From Chitinophagaceae bacterium (GTDB taxonomy: Bacteria; Bacteroidota; Bacteroidia; Chitinophagales; Chitinophagaceae): a stretch of DNA of 64,000 nt. The stretch lies in NCBI GenBank assembly GCA_014879565.1, contig JACSRW010000032.1, positions 248,001 to 312,000 on the forward strand, in the 5' to 3' direction. The notes beneath the pieces were generated by a model that was given only the letters and a program-made list of their open reading frames with translations, had not been told where the DNA came from and did not search any database. Every line of letters starts with the position of its first letter. The stretch's first letter is position 1. Of this stretch, positions 27,438 through 35,434 are shown piece after piece. Position numbers and translations under genes: made by a program.

Positions 27438-27991
27438 CAGTGATGTGGATAATGTTCCTTATAAAGTGCGATGGAGTCCCGGATGATTTTATAGGCGATT
27501 GACTGATCCTGGAAAGTGTCAATTTCCACTTTCTTGTTTTCAAGCACTTTGTATTGTTCAAAAAAGTTCTTGAGTTCCAGTAAAAAATGCTGGGGAAGTT
27601 CCTCAATGCGCTTATAGTGGTTTACAGAAGGGTCTTTGGCCGCTACCGCAATGATTTTATCATCCTCCTGGCCGCTGTCAATCATCTGCATATTGCCGAT
27701 CACATTGGCCTCCACCAGGCAAAGGGAGTGGATAGACTGCGAACAGAGCACCAGGATATCCAGGGGGTCATTGTCTAGTCCGAGGGTTTGCGGAATAAAT
27801 CCGTAATTAACCGGATACTGGAAGGAAGAATAAATGACCCGGTCCAGTTTAAGTAAACCGGTTTCTTTATCCACTTCATATTTGGATCGGGAACCCTGGG
27901 GAATTTCAATCAGGGCATTGACGGTGGCCGGTGCTTTGGGACCGTGAGAAGCTCCATGCCAGGGATGATTAATGGTATGCATATTTTTCAT
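27437..27991 (-). CDS. ppa: Inorganic pyrophosphatase
   Basis: 184 residues, the size of family I soluble pyrophosphatases. The signature [11 protein letters not shown] carries the metal-binding aspartates; [16 protein letters not shown] and [10 protein letters not shown] are the other conserved blocks, and [19 protein letters not shown] follows. It hydrolyses pyrophosphate in the cytoplasm and drives biosynthetic reactions. It begins on the base next to the crcB stop and ends overlapping the TauE gene. Family I pyrophosphatases are strongly inhibited by fluoride, which gives the pairing with a fluoride channel a clear logic. Confidence 0.96.
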   Translation of the reverse strand: MKNMHTINHPWHGASHGPKAPATVNALIEIPQGSRSKYEVDKETGLLKLDRVIYSSFQYPVNYGFIPQTLGLDNDPLDILVLCSQSIHSLCLVEANVIGNMQMIDSGQEDDKIIAVAAKDPSVNHYKRIEELPQHFLLELKNFFEQYKVLENKKVEIDTFQDQSIAYKIIRDSIALYKEHYPHH

Positions 27992-28363
27992 TTATCGGGT
28001 GAATTTCATGCCTGCCCAGGTAGCCAGTAAACCCAGGATCACAGAAGCTGCCACATAAGCAAAAAAAAGGGATAATTTGTTTTCCCTTAAAAGCCCGATA
28101 CCTTCCAGTGAATAGGCAGAAAAAGTGGTAAAGCCGCCGCAAAGTCCGGTCATCAGAAAAAGTTTCCAGTGTTCATTGCTGTCAAAACTCCGGAAGCTGA
28201 TGCCCCAGAAAATGCCAATCAGGAAACAACCGGTGATATTTACGGCAAAAGTTCCCCAGGGAAAACTATGGGAATATACCTCCGCAAACCAGCGCTGGCA
28301 GAGATACCTGGCAACACTGCCCAGCCCGCCGCCCAGTCCGACTAAAAGTAAATTGTTTATCAT
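27992..28363 (-). CDS. crcB: Fluoride ion channel/exporter CrcB (Fluc)
   Basis: 123 residues, four membrane helices. Conserved Fluc blocks: GGGLGSVARYL near the start, WGTFAVNITGCFLIGIFWG, TGLCGGFTTFSAYSLE. CrcB forms antiparallel dimers that let fluoride leave the cytoplasm. Its ATG overlaps the stop of the upstream lipoprotein by four bases and ppa follows with no gap. I looked for a fluoride riboswitch upstream of the operon and found no match to the consensus. Confidence 0.95.
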   Translation of the reverse strand: MINNLLLVGLGGGLGSVARYLCQRWFAEVYSHSFPWGTFAVNITGCFLIGIFWGISFRSFDSNEHWKLFLMTGLCGGFTTFSAYSLEGIGLLRENKLSLFFAYVAASVILGLLATWAGMKFTR

Positions 28364-28818
28364 TTTGCAGTATCTGCCGGGATGGGCATAAACCGGGCCT
28401 TGTCTGCGCTGTCCTGGTCATGCAGGTAAAGATATTTGAGATCCACCAGCCACTGCCCTTTTATCCGGAGCAGCCGGAGGGTATCCGGATCATTTTTATA
28501 GGAATTGGAAAAAATAATATAACTGGTGGAATCATCCGGGTTGATGATGGGCTGGTGAAACCGGATTGAGGAGGCCCGGTAACCGTCCTGTACCTCCTGG
28601 CTCAGGTGTTTGAAGGAACGTTCTGCGACATCCAGGTAATTCAGATTAAGGGAGTCCTGAATCATATAATCACGGGCTTCCCTGAATTTGCCATCAAGCG
28701 CCGCCCTTACAAAATTCCGGGCTGCATCAACATTGTTTTCTGCTGTTTCAGCCGGTTTTTCATTACTGCCGCAGGCAGTTGCCGCGAGCAGACACCCTAT
28801 AAAAAGGAATTTATTCAT
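28360..28818 (-). CDS. Lipoprotein, 152 aa, first gene of the crcB-ppa operon
   Basis: Start set at ATG 28818, giving a lipoprotein signal with lipobox TAC at about Cys16 (FIGCLLAATACGSN). The mature part looks like a DUF4878/NTF2-like domain: AARNFVRAALDGKFREARDYMI, then YRASSIRFHQPIINPDDSTSYIIFSNSY, and LRLLRIKGQWLVDLKYLYLH. The neighbouring upstream gene is also DUF4878-like. It overlaps crcB by ATGA, so it is co-translated with the channel. Function unknown; a link with fluoride is only by position. Confidence 0.82.
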   Translation of the reverse strand: MNKFLFIGCLLAATACGSNEKPAETAENNVDAARNFVRAALDGKFREARDYMIQDSLNLNYLDVAERSFKHLSQEVQDGYRASSIRFHQPIINPDDSTSYIIFSNSYKNDPDTLRLLRIKGQWLVDLKYLYLHDQDSADKARFMPIPADTAK

Positions 28819-28857
28819 AACTGCAAAATACAAAAGAATCGGCTGACGGGATAAAGA

Positions 28858-28917
28858 AAAACCGCCTGTCCGGCCCTGACCGTTGGTATTACCGGCAGAG
28901 GGCAGACAGGCGGTTTT
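28858..28917 (-). terminator. Long hairpin terminator after the DUF4878 lipoprotein gene
   Basis: AAAACCGCCTGTC (28858-28870) pairs exactly with GACAGGCGGTTTT (28905-28917). Inside are a second stem GCCCT (28873-28877)/AGGGC (28899-28903) and a possible apical stem. It ends in T on the minus strand, 40 bases before the next start codon. Confidence 0.75.
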
Positions 28918-28932
28918 GGAAAAGCAAATAGT

Positions 28933-29535
28933 TTATTGCTGGTTTACTTTCTGTAATTCTTCCATTGCCGCCTTTTTCATTTTCTCCATATCCTCTGGTT
29001 TAATCGATTTAATCGCACTGTCCAGTTTTTTTAAACCTTTACTCAGTGAATCCATATTGAAGTTTTCCATTTCCTTCAGCTCCTCATCAGAAGCTTCTTT
29101 ATTTTCTTTGGCTTTGTCCATACCCATTTTGGCCAGTGAAGCCATATTGAAAACCACTTTCCATCCGCCGTCTTCCTTGCGCAGTGGGAAATCAAAAGTT
29201 TCGTTTTTCTTTTTGTTGGTTACAGATACCGTGGCATTGTCACCGTTTATTTTGGCATCGCCGATTACGAGGTTTTTCATCTCTTCCGCAGGGTCTTCTT
29301 CTTTTTTGGTTTCATCCTTGAAGGATTCGGCCATGTCCATTCCCTTCTTCATGAGGTCCAGGGTGGGCTTACTGTCCTTGGTGGCCAGTTTGGCGGCGCC
29401 TTCCATATCTTTCTGACCAATTTTTTCAAAGAAAGCGAGCAGAACGGCTTTGGGATCACCGGCAGAGCCTTTACAACCGGTCATGGCCAGGGTCAGCATA
29501 CCGGCGGCCACGAGGATAAATGTGAGTCTTTTCAT
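28933..29535 (-). CDS. DUF4878 domain lipoprotein
   Basis: 200 residues. Lipobox MTGC (Cys21) follows a classic signal (LTFILVAAGMLTLA). An NTF2-like DUF4878 domain covers about 27-135 (DPKAVLLAFFEKIGQKDMEGAAKLATKDS ... NLVIGDAKINGDNATVSVTNKKKNETFDFPLRKEDGGWKVVF). The remaining third is a highly charged, Lys/Glu/Met-rich helical region (KENKEASDEELKEMENFN), probably coiled coil. It has its own -7 element (29558-29565) and a terminator. The family is widespread in Bacteroidota; function unknown. Confidence 0.9.
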   Translation of the reverse strand: MKRLTFILVAAGMLTLAMTGCKGSAGDPKAVLLAFFEKIGQKDMEGAAKLATKDSKPTLDLMKKGMDMAESFKDETKKEEDPAEEMKNLVIGDAKINGDNATVSVTNKKKNETFDFPLRKEDGGWKVVFNMASLAKMGMDKAKENKEASDEELKEMENFNMDSLSKGLKKLDSAIKSIKPEDMEKMKKAAMEELQKVNQQ

Positions 29536-29557
29536 TTGTTTAAATGGTTTAGGTGTT

Positions 29558-29565
29558 CAAATGTA
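29558..29565 (-). promoter_or_regulatory. -7 promoter element TACATTTG for the DUF4878 lipoprotein gene
   Basis: Exact TAnnTTTG on the minus strand, 22 bases before the ATG at 29535. The preceding gene's stop is at 29595, so the promoter fits in the 59-base gap. Confidence 0.6.
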
Positions 29566-29594
29566 GTGATAATGCGGTAGAACTTCCCGTATTA

Positions 29595-30266
29595 TCATTG
29601 CGCGAATTTTTCCCGGCTGACCGGTATACAGCCGGGAAGATGAAACAGATCGTCTGTGGTTACCCCAAATGGAAGGGTATCCGTATTTATCAGGGGCATC
29701 AGCCTGTTCCGGACTGCCTGGTTCAGGGATTTAAATACAAATTCAGAACAATACATCCGGTCATCCGTACTGAAATCAAAATACATATCAAACAGCAGCC
29801 CTTTCCGGTAATGGGATAGAACGATGTGGCGGAAAAAAGCTGCTGAGAAACTGTCAAGCGGATAACGGAAAATACCAAATGCGTCATTTTCCTCCGGTTT
29901 GCAGAAACTGTCCAGCGGCTCGCGCAAGAGTTTCATAGACGGATTGTATTTGCCACCCAGGGCATGATATACCCAAACCCGGTCGTTTTCGCGGAACAGG
30001 ATGCCGCAATGAGAATACGAGGTATCTGTCCGGTTCATACTGCGTGCAGCTGCGCTTACTTCATCCACGCCATTCCGGAAAATGAGATCGCCGCTTTGCA
30101 CCTGTGTTTCCGCACGCTGGATTTTTTCCCGGCTTTGCCGGAGGTAGGATTCCGTAAAAACAGGCGCTTGCTTTTTCTCCGGTGTGGTACAGGCAGCCAG
30201 CAAAAAGAGAAGGCAGCCTGCTGGCCGCCTTATCCGATGCACCAATGCGCTGACCGGGTATTTCAT
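29595..30266 (-). CDS. YiiX/YebB-like NlpC/P60-type cysteine hydrolase, lipoprotein
   Basis: 223 residues with lipobox LAAC (Cys26). The papain-like fold of the YiiX family is recognisable: QSGDLIFRNG, then YSHCGILF with the catalytic His region, and DDRMYCSEFVFKSL with the likely catalytic Cys in a permuted order. Such proteins are predicted peptidases or amidases acting on cell-envelope or lipid substrates. Its ATG overlaps the phoH stop by four bases, so the two are co-translated. Physiological substrate unknown. Confidence 0.86.
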   Translation of the reverse strand: MKYPVSALVHRIRRPAGCLLFLLAACTTPEKKQAPVFTESYLRQSREKIQRAETQVQSGDLIFRNGVDEVSAAARSMNRTDTSYSHCGILFRENDRVWVYHALGGKYNPSMKLLREPLDSFCKPEENDAFGIFRYPLDSFSAAFFRHIVLSHYRKGLLFDMYFDFSTDDRMYCSEFVFKSLNQAVRNRLMPLINTDTLPFGVTTDDLFHLPGCIPVSREKFAQ

Positions 30267-31261
30267 CGGTGATATTGTTCGTCTTTTTCGTGCTCTTTGG
30301 TATAGGCCCTTAAGATCTGTTTAACCAGCCGGTGCCTTACCACATCCTCTTCATCCAGTTCAATATGACCGATTCCGTCAATGTTTTTCAGGATCCTGAC
30401 CGCTGTGGCCAGACCACTTTTCTGGTTGCGGGGAAGGTCCACCTGTGTCATGTCGCCTGTTATTATGGCTTTGGCATTAGCCCCGATACGGGTAAGAAAC
30501 ATTTTAAGCTGCAGGTCGGTCGCGTTCTGGGCCTCATCCAGAATGATGAACGCGTTATCCAGTGTCCGTCCGCGCATATAAGCAAGCGGCGCGATTTCAA
30601 TCGTACGGGTAGTCATATAATAGCCAAGTTTATCAGCCGGGATCATATCATCCAGCGCATCATATAAGGGCCGCAGGTACGGATCTATCTTTTCCTTCAG
30701 ATCACCAGGCAGAAAACCAAGACTTTCCCCGGCTTCCACCGCCGGGCGGGTAAGGATGATTTTTTTCACCTGTTTGTTTTTCAAGGCTCTGACGGCCAGG
30801 GCCACCGCGGTATAGGTTTTTCCGGTACCTGCCGGTCCGATGGCAAAAACAATATCATTCTTTTCCGCCTGTTCCACCAGTTTTTTCTGGTTGGCTGTAC
30901 GGGCCCTGACGGATTTTCCATTAGGACCGAAAACCAGTACCTCATTGGGATTTTTCTCCCTGAAGTGGTCAATAACTTCCGCATCGTCTCCGCCCAGAAT
31001 CTGTTCAAAATAATTCTGGCTCATATGGCCGTTCCGTTCAAGATAAGAGACAATGAGGGAGATTTTTTCCCGGGCGGTTTCAATCTGCTCCGGGGCCCCG
31101 CTCAATTTCAGCTGGGTGCCGCGGGAAAGGATTTTCAGCAGGGGGAATTTCTTTTTTAGGATGTCCAGTTTTCCGTTGTTTACGCCAAAAAATTCAATAG
31201 GGTTAACGGTTTCCAGGTTAATGATCGTGTCTGTCAATGCGCTGCGGTTTATGTTTCTCAA
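30263..31261 (-). CDS. phoH: PhoH family ATPase
   Basis: 332 residues. The P-loop GPAGTGKTYTAVALAVRAL sits in the middle, followed by ILTRPAVEAGESLGFLPGDLKEKIDPYLRPLYDAL, AFIILDEAQNAT (Walker B) and TGDMTQVDLP, the full PhoH signature. The N-terminal KH-like part is short. PhoH proteins are cytoplasmic nucleotide-binding proteins linked to RNA metabolism, often next to ybeY; here the partner is instead the YiiX lipoprotein. The 352-base upstream gap to the divergent kinase holds its regulatory region. Confidence 0.96.
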   Translation of the reverse strand: MRNINRSALTDTIINLETVNPIEFFGVNNGKLDILKKKFPLLKILSRGTQLKLSGAPEQIETAREKISLIVSYLERNGHMSQNYFEQILGGDDAEVIDHFREKNPNEVLVFGPNGKSVRARTANQKKLVEQAEKNDIVFAIGPAGTGKTYTAVALAVRALKNKQVKKIILTRPAVEAGESLGFLPGDLKEKIDPYLRPLYDALDDMIPADKLGYYMTTRTIEIAPLAYMRGRTLDNAFIILDEAQNATDLQLKMFLTRIGANAKAIITGDMTQVDLPRNQKSGLATAVRILKNIDGIGHIELDEEDVVRHRLVKQILRAYTKEHEKDEQYHR

Positions 31262-31613
31262 AGCCGGCTAAAGGGCGGTACCGGATTATGCTGCGTCTTT
31301 TGCCTGTTTGCAAAAGCTGGCCCTTGTATACCAATATTAAACAGCAATATTGTGATAACCGCCCTGAAATTATTCACAGCTTGTGGATTGATGTAAAAAT
31401 CCGGGAGTGAATTGATTATAACTGAATAATACCCCCTGGCAGGGGGCCCCGGATATAGGTCGGGAAAATGGATGAATGGCTGTTCCGAAATAAGGGTAAA
31501 CATGTAATAAAAAATAAAGAATTCACGAATAAAGCAAAAATTTTAGCCTCATTATCAAAGACTTCGGGGTAGTTTTTGTATTTTTTTTAATTGCCGACCG
31601 TATAACCACCTAT
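31262..31613. other. 352-bp divergent regulatory region (phoH / PAS kinase)
   Basis: No gene. It contains AATATT-N7-AATATT, a short GC hairpin CCCCCTGGCAGGGGG, two facing DnaA-box-like words (TTATTCACA 31370-31378; TGTGGATTG 31382-31390) and, just upstream of the kinase, TAGTTTTTG, a one-base-longer relative of the -7 element. Confidence 0.4.
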
Positions 31614-34600
31614 ATGTCAGAAGGCCTTATCCCCAACCACCAGCACTCTCCGGCATATCGCAGCCAGTCACCTGCAGTGCCTGTCCGGCAGGATACGGTT
31701 CCCGGTACCGGGGAAATCAGAAAAATTTATGAAAGGATTACCGATGCGATTATTGCCCTGGACAGGAACTGGAATTATGTGTATTTGAATCAAAGGGCCG
31801 AAGAACTGCACCAGCGGAATATGGCTGATTTGCTGGGGAAAAATATCTGGAAGGAATATCCGGACCTGGTCAATGAGCCTTTCTGGCATTGCCTCCACGA
31901 CGCAATGGAAAGCCAGCAACCGGTAAGGGCAGAACTATTTTACAGTAAGAGCGGGAAATGGTTTGAAAACTTCATTTATCCGGCTGCTGACGGGCTGTCT
32001 GTTTATTACCGGGATATTTCCCGCCATAAAGTAACCGAACAGGAGTTGATCCGCAGCGAACATCAGTACCGCTCGCTGGTGGAGCAGGCCGCTGATGCGA
32101 TCATCATTATTGATTTTTCCGGTCGTTGCCTGGATATAAATTCAACAGCACTCTCCCTGACCGGCTTTGCCCGGCAGGAACTGGAAGGAATGAATCTGTT
32201 TGACCTGCTGGTTCAGTTGCCCGGTGACCGTCCCCTGCGGTTGAAGGAGATTATGGATGGAAATCCGGTGATGCAGGAACGCCGGATCCGGAAAAAGGAC
32301 GGCTCCTGGTTTTATGCCGAACTCAACAGTAAAAGACTGGAAGATAACCGGATCCTCATCATCGGCAGAGATGTGTCGGAGCGGCACCGGATGGAAGATG
32401 AAATACAGGAGAGCGAATTCAGATACAGCACCCTTTTTGAAGAAGGACCCGATGGGATATGTTTTTATGATATCCGTGAAAACCGCTACCTGCGGGTCAA
32501 TAACAGGATGACGGAGCTTTTTGGCTTTACGGAGCAGGAATTTTTGCAAATGGGGGTTACGGATATCTGTTTTCCGGAGGATGTGCAGCAAAATCCCCCG
32601 CTTTTTCTCCGCATGGAAAAAGGGCAAACCGCAACGAATGAACGGTTTTTCAGAAAAAAAGACGGGACCGGAATCTGGATTGAAACCACAACCCGCCGGC
32701 TTACCAATGATAATTTTGTTTCTTTCATGCGGGATATTTCCGGGCGAAAGGAGGCTGAAAAAACAATCCATGAGAATGAACTGCGCTGGAAACTGGCCCT
32801 TGATACCAGCGAACTTGGTGTGTGGGAAATGAATTTTGAAAAAAACACGGCGTTTATTTCAGAAAAAACAAAAGAGCAAACCGGGTTTACCGGGGAGGAT
32901 GATCTGTCAAAACCTGCTTTCTGGCTCAATGCTATATATGAAGAAGACCGACCGGGTGTGGTAGAAAAATTTATCCGGACCATAAAAGGGGAAGACCCTT
33001 TTTTTGATGCATCTTTCCGGGTTTTATGTGCAGATAAAAGCCTGAAATGGTTCCGGTTTACCGGGAATGTGACCGGACGGGATCAGCTGGGCTGGGCACT
33101 GCAGATTACAGGGGTTCATGAACATATTACCGAGAGAATCAGCCGGGAAATGGAACTGCATCTTAAGGAAGCGGCGATTGATTCATCTATAAGTGCCATC
33201 GGGATGGCAGATCTGAATGGCTTCATCACTTACGTTAATAAAGCTGCAGTAAAACTGCTGGGAGCACCTGACAGTTCCCGTTTGCTGGGCAGGAATATTA
33301 CCGGTTTTTTACAAGGGCCCGGTACGGAAGATGCTGTTCAGTCCATTATCAGCAAGGGTTTTATGAAGGGCGAAACCGGAATGGTGAAACTTGATGGGGT
33401 CCGGTTTCCGGTTGAATTTACTGCCCATGTAATACGGGACACCGGGGGTACACCAGTTTGTCTTTTCGGTTCGTTTATTGATATCAGTGATCGTAAAACG
33501 GCACAGGCCAGACTGGCAGAAAGTGAAACCCTGTTTCGGGAAATCGCGGAAAATTCTCCCAGCGGTATCGTCCTGCTGGATAAATTTTTCCGGTTTAAAT
33601 ATATCAGTGCCTCAGCCCGCCGTATTACCGGCTATGCGGAAGAAGAAGTAATCGGCCGTGATCCGGCGGATTTCACCCATCCGGCTGATATGTCCGTTCT
33701 CGGGAAACAGTTGCGCGATCTGGTAAACACGCCCGGAAAAGTTTTTTCCGCCCAGTACCGCTTTCTGTATAGTGATGGCAAATGGCATACAGTGGAAAGC
33801 ACATTCTCCAATCTGCTGCATTTAAAAGATGTGGAAGTGATATCGGTTAATTTCCGGGATATCACGATGCTGAAGAATACACAGCAGGACCTGGAAGAAA
33901 GGGAAGAAACCTTTAACCGGCTGTTTCATGAATCGTCCGAGCCGGTCCTGCTGCTGGACGGGATTCATTTTATAGATTGTAATGAAGCCACGGTTAAAAA
34001 ACTGGGCTTTATTTTTAAAGAAGAACTGCTGCATAGAAGTCCCTGGGAAATTTCACCTCTTCGTCAGCCGGATGGAAGTACCTCCCGCCAGAAAGCGCGC
34101 CGGATGATTAAACAGGCCCTGGAAAAGGGATATAATCATTTTGAGTGGCAGCATAAACGGGCCGACGGGTCCCTGTTTATGGTGGAGGTGATGCTTACGC
34201 CTATTCTGCTGCGGGGGCGCCAGCTCTTTTATACGGTATGGCACGATATCTCCGATAGGGAAAAAGCCCGTGAGACCCTGCAACAAACATTGAAAGAACT
34301 GTCGGATCATAAATATGCGCTGGATATCGCCACGATTGTGTCCTTTTCGGATCCGCAGGGGAATATTACCTATGTCAATGAGAATTTTGAGAAATTATAC
34401 GGGTATTCCAAAAAAGAGATTATTGGTGTCAATCACAATATTCTCAATTCCGGCGTACACCCGCCTGCATTCTGGAAACAATTCTGGGAAACGATCCGGA
34501 ATGGAACTGTTATGCGGGCAGAAGTCTGCAACAAGGCAAAAAACGGGACTCTGCACTGGGCCGATACCACGATCATTCCATTTTTGAACGAAAAAGGGAA

Positions 34601-35309
34601 ACCTTACCAGTTTCTGGCTATCCGTACTGATATTACCGAAAAAAGAAAACTGGAACGGGAACTGAAGGAGCGGGAACGACTGGAGCAGATCCGGAATACA
34701 GAAACCGCCCTGGAGGCCCAGGAGCGGGAGCGGAATTATCTTGGACAGGAACTGCATGATAATGTCAACCAGATACTGGTTGGGACAAAACTGATTCTTT
34801 CCGTGGTGGCAGAAGACCCCGACAAACACCGGGAAGTGCTGAACAGCAGCATCCTCAATATACAGCATGCCATTGAGGAAAACCGCCGTCTTTCCCATTC
34901 TCTGGCCACTCCCGATCTCAGCCTGGCCAGTCTCCCTAAACAAATCCGGGAAATGGCGCTGGAAATGTTTTTCCACCAGTCTGTGAAACTGTCATTCCGT
35001 ACCCGGGGTTTCCGGGAAGACAGGCTGGATGACCGGAAAAAAATTACCCTTTACCGGATAGCCCAGGAACAATGTACCAATATCATCAAGTATGCCCGGG
35101 CCAGCCGGGTCGAATTCAGGCTCACCATGCGTAAGGATCAGGTAGTGATGCTGATCAGTGATAACGGGGCAGGGATGGAACAGGGTAAAAACACGGATGG
35201 CATCGGTATCCGGAATATGAAAGGCCGGCTCAGTATTTATGACGGTCAGCTGGAAGTGGAAAGCTCACCCGGAAACGGCTTCACACTCCGGGCCTTATTG
35301 CCGCTCTGA
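31614..35309 (+). CDS. Multi-PAS sensor histidine kinase (HisKA_3 type), orphan
   Basis: 1231 residues with no membrane helix, so a cytoplasmic sensor. I count eight PAS/PAC units by their exit motifs (RDISRHK, RDVSERH, RDISGRK, EHITERI, IDISDRK, RDITMLK, HDISDRE, TDITEKR). A NarL-type dimerisation domain follows with the phosphorylated His1048 in ELHDNVNQIL, then an ATPase domain with N box EQCTNIIKYARAS and G boxes DNGAGM and GIGIRNMKGRL. PAS domains may sense small ligands, redox or light. No response regulator is adjacent; the partner must lie elsewhere. Confidence 0.95.
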   Translation: MSEGLIPNHQHSPAYRSQSPAVPVRQDTVPGTGEIRKIYERITDAIIALDRNWNYVYLNQRAEELHQRNMADLLGKNIWKEYPDLVNEPFWHCLHDAMESQQPVRAELFYSKSGKWFENFIYPAADGLSVYYRDISRHKVTEQELIRSEHQYRSLVEQAADAIIIIDFSGRCLDINSTALSLTGFARQELEGMNLFDLLVQLPGDRPLRLKEIMDGNPVMQERRIRKKDGSWFYAELNSKRLEDNRILIIGRDVSERHRMEDEIQESEFRYSTLFEEGPDGICFYDIRENRYLRVNNRMTELFGFTEQEFLQMGVTDICFPEDVQQNPPLFLRMEKGQTATNERFFRKKDGTGIWIETTTRRLTNDNFVSFMRDISGRKEAEKTIHENELRWKLALDTSELGVWEMNFEKNTAFISEKTKEQTGFTGEDDLSKPAFWLNAIYEEDRPGVVEKFIRTIKGEDPFFDASFRVLCADKSLKWFRFTGNVTGRDQLGWALQITGVHEHITERISREMELHLKEAAIDSSISAIGMADLNGFITYVNKAAVKLLGAPDSSRLLGRNITGFLQGPGTEDAVQSIISKGFMKGETGMVKLDGVRFPVEFTAHVIRDTGGTPVCLFGSFIDISDRKTAQARLAESETLFREIAENSPSGIVLLDKFFRFKYISASARRITGYAEEEVIGRDPADFTHPADMSVLGKQLRDLVNTPGKVFSAQYRFLYSDGKWHTVESTFSNLLHLKDVEVISVNFRDITMLKNTQQDLEEREETFNRLFHESSEPVLLLDGIHFIDCNEATVKKLGFIFKEELLHRSPWEISPLRQPDGSTSRQKARRMIKQALEKGYNHFEWQHKRADGSLFMVEVMLTPILLRGRQLFYTVWHDISDREKARETLQQTLKELSDHKYALDIATIVSFSDPQGNITYVNENFEKLYGYSKKEIIGVNHNILNSGVHPPAFWKQFWETIRNGTVMRAEVCNKAKNGTLHWADTTIIPFLNEKGKPYQFLAIRTDITEKRKLERELKERERLEQIRNTETALEAQERERNYLGQELHDNVNQILVGTKLILSVVAEDPDKHREVLNSSILNIQHAIEENRRLSHSLATPDLSLASLPKQIREMALEMFFHQSVKLSFRTRGFREDRLDDRKKITLYRIAQEQCTNIIKYARASRVEFRLTMRKDQVVMLISDNGAGMEQGKNTDGIGIRNMKGRLSIYDGQLEVESSPGNGFTLRALLPL

Positions 35310-35434
35310 TAGCAGCCGCTACAACCTGCCATACCTATATATACCTTGTTAAATAATCAGGCAAAAGCCGTCAGTTCCGGACCGGTTCCGATATTTGCAG
35401 TATTAATCAACCAATCCTCCGCCCCGGAATAAAC

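Noticed and set aside
28834-28930. Fluoride riboswitch upstream of the crcB operon
   Set aside because: The hairpin there lacks the conserved fluoride aptamer bases as I know them; only an unnamed structured hairpin can be supported.
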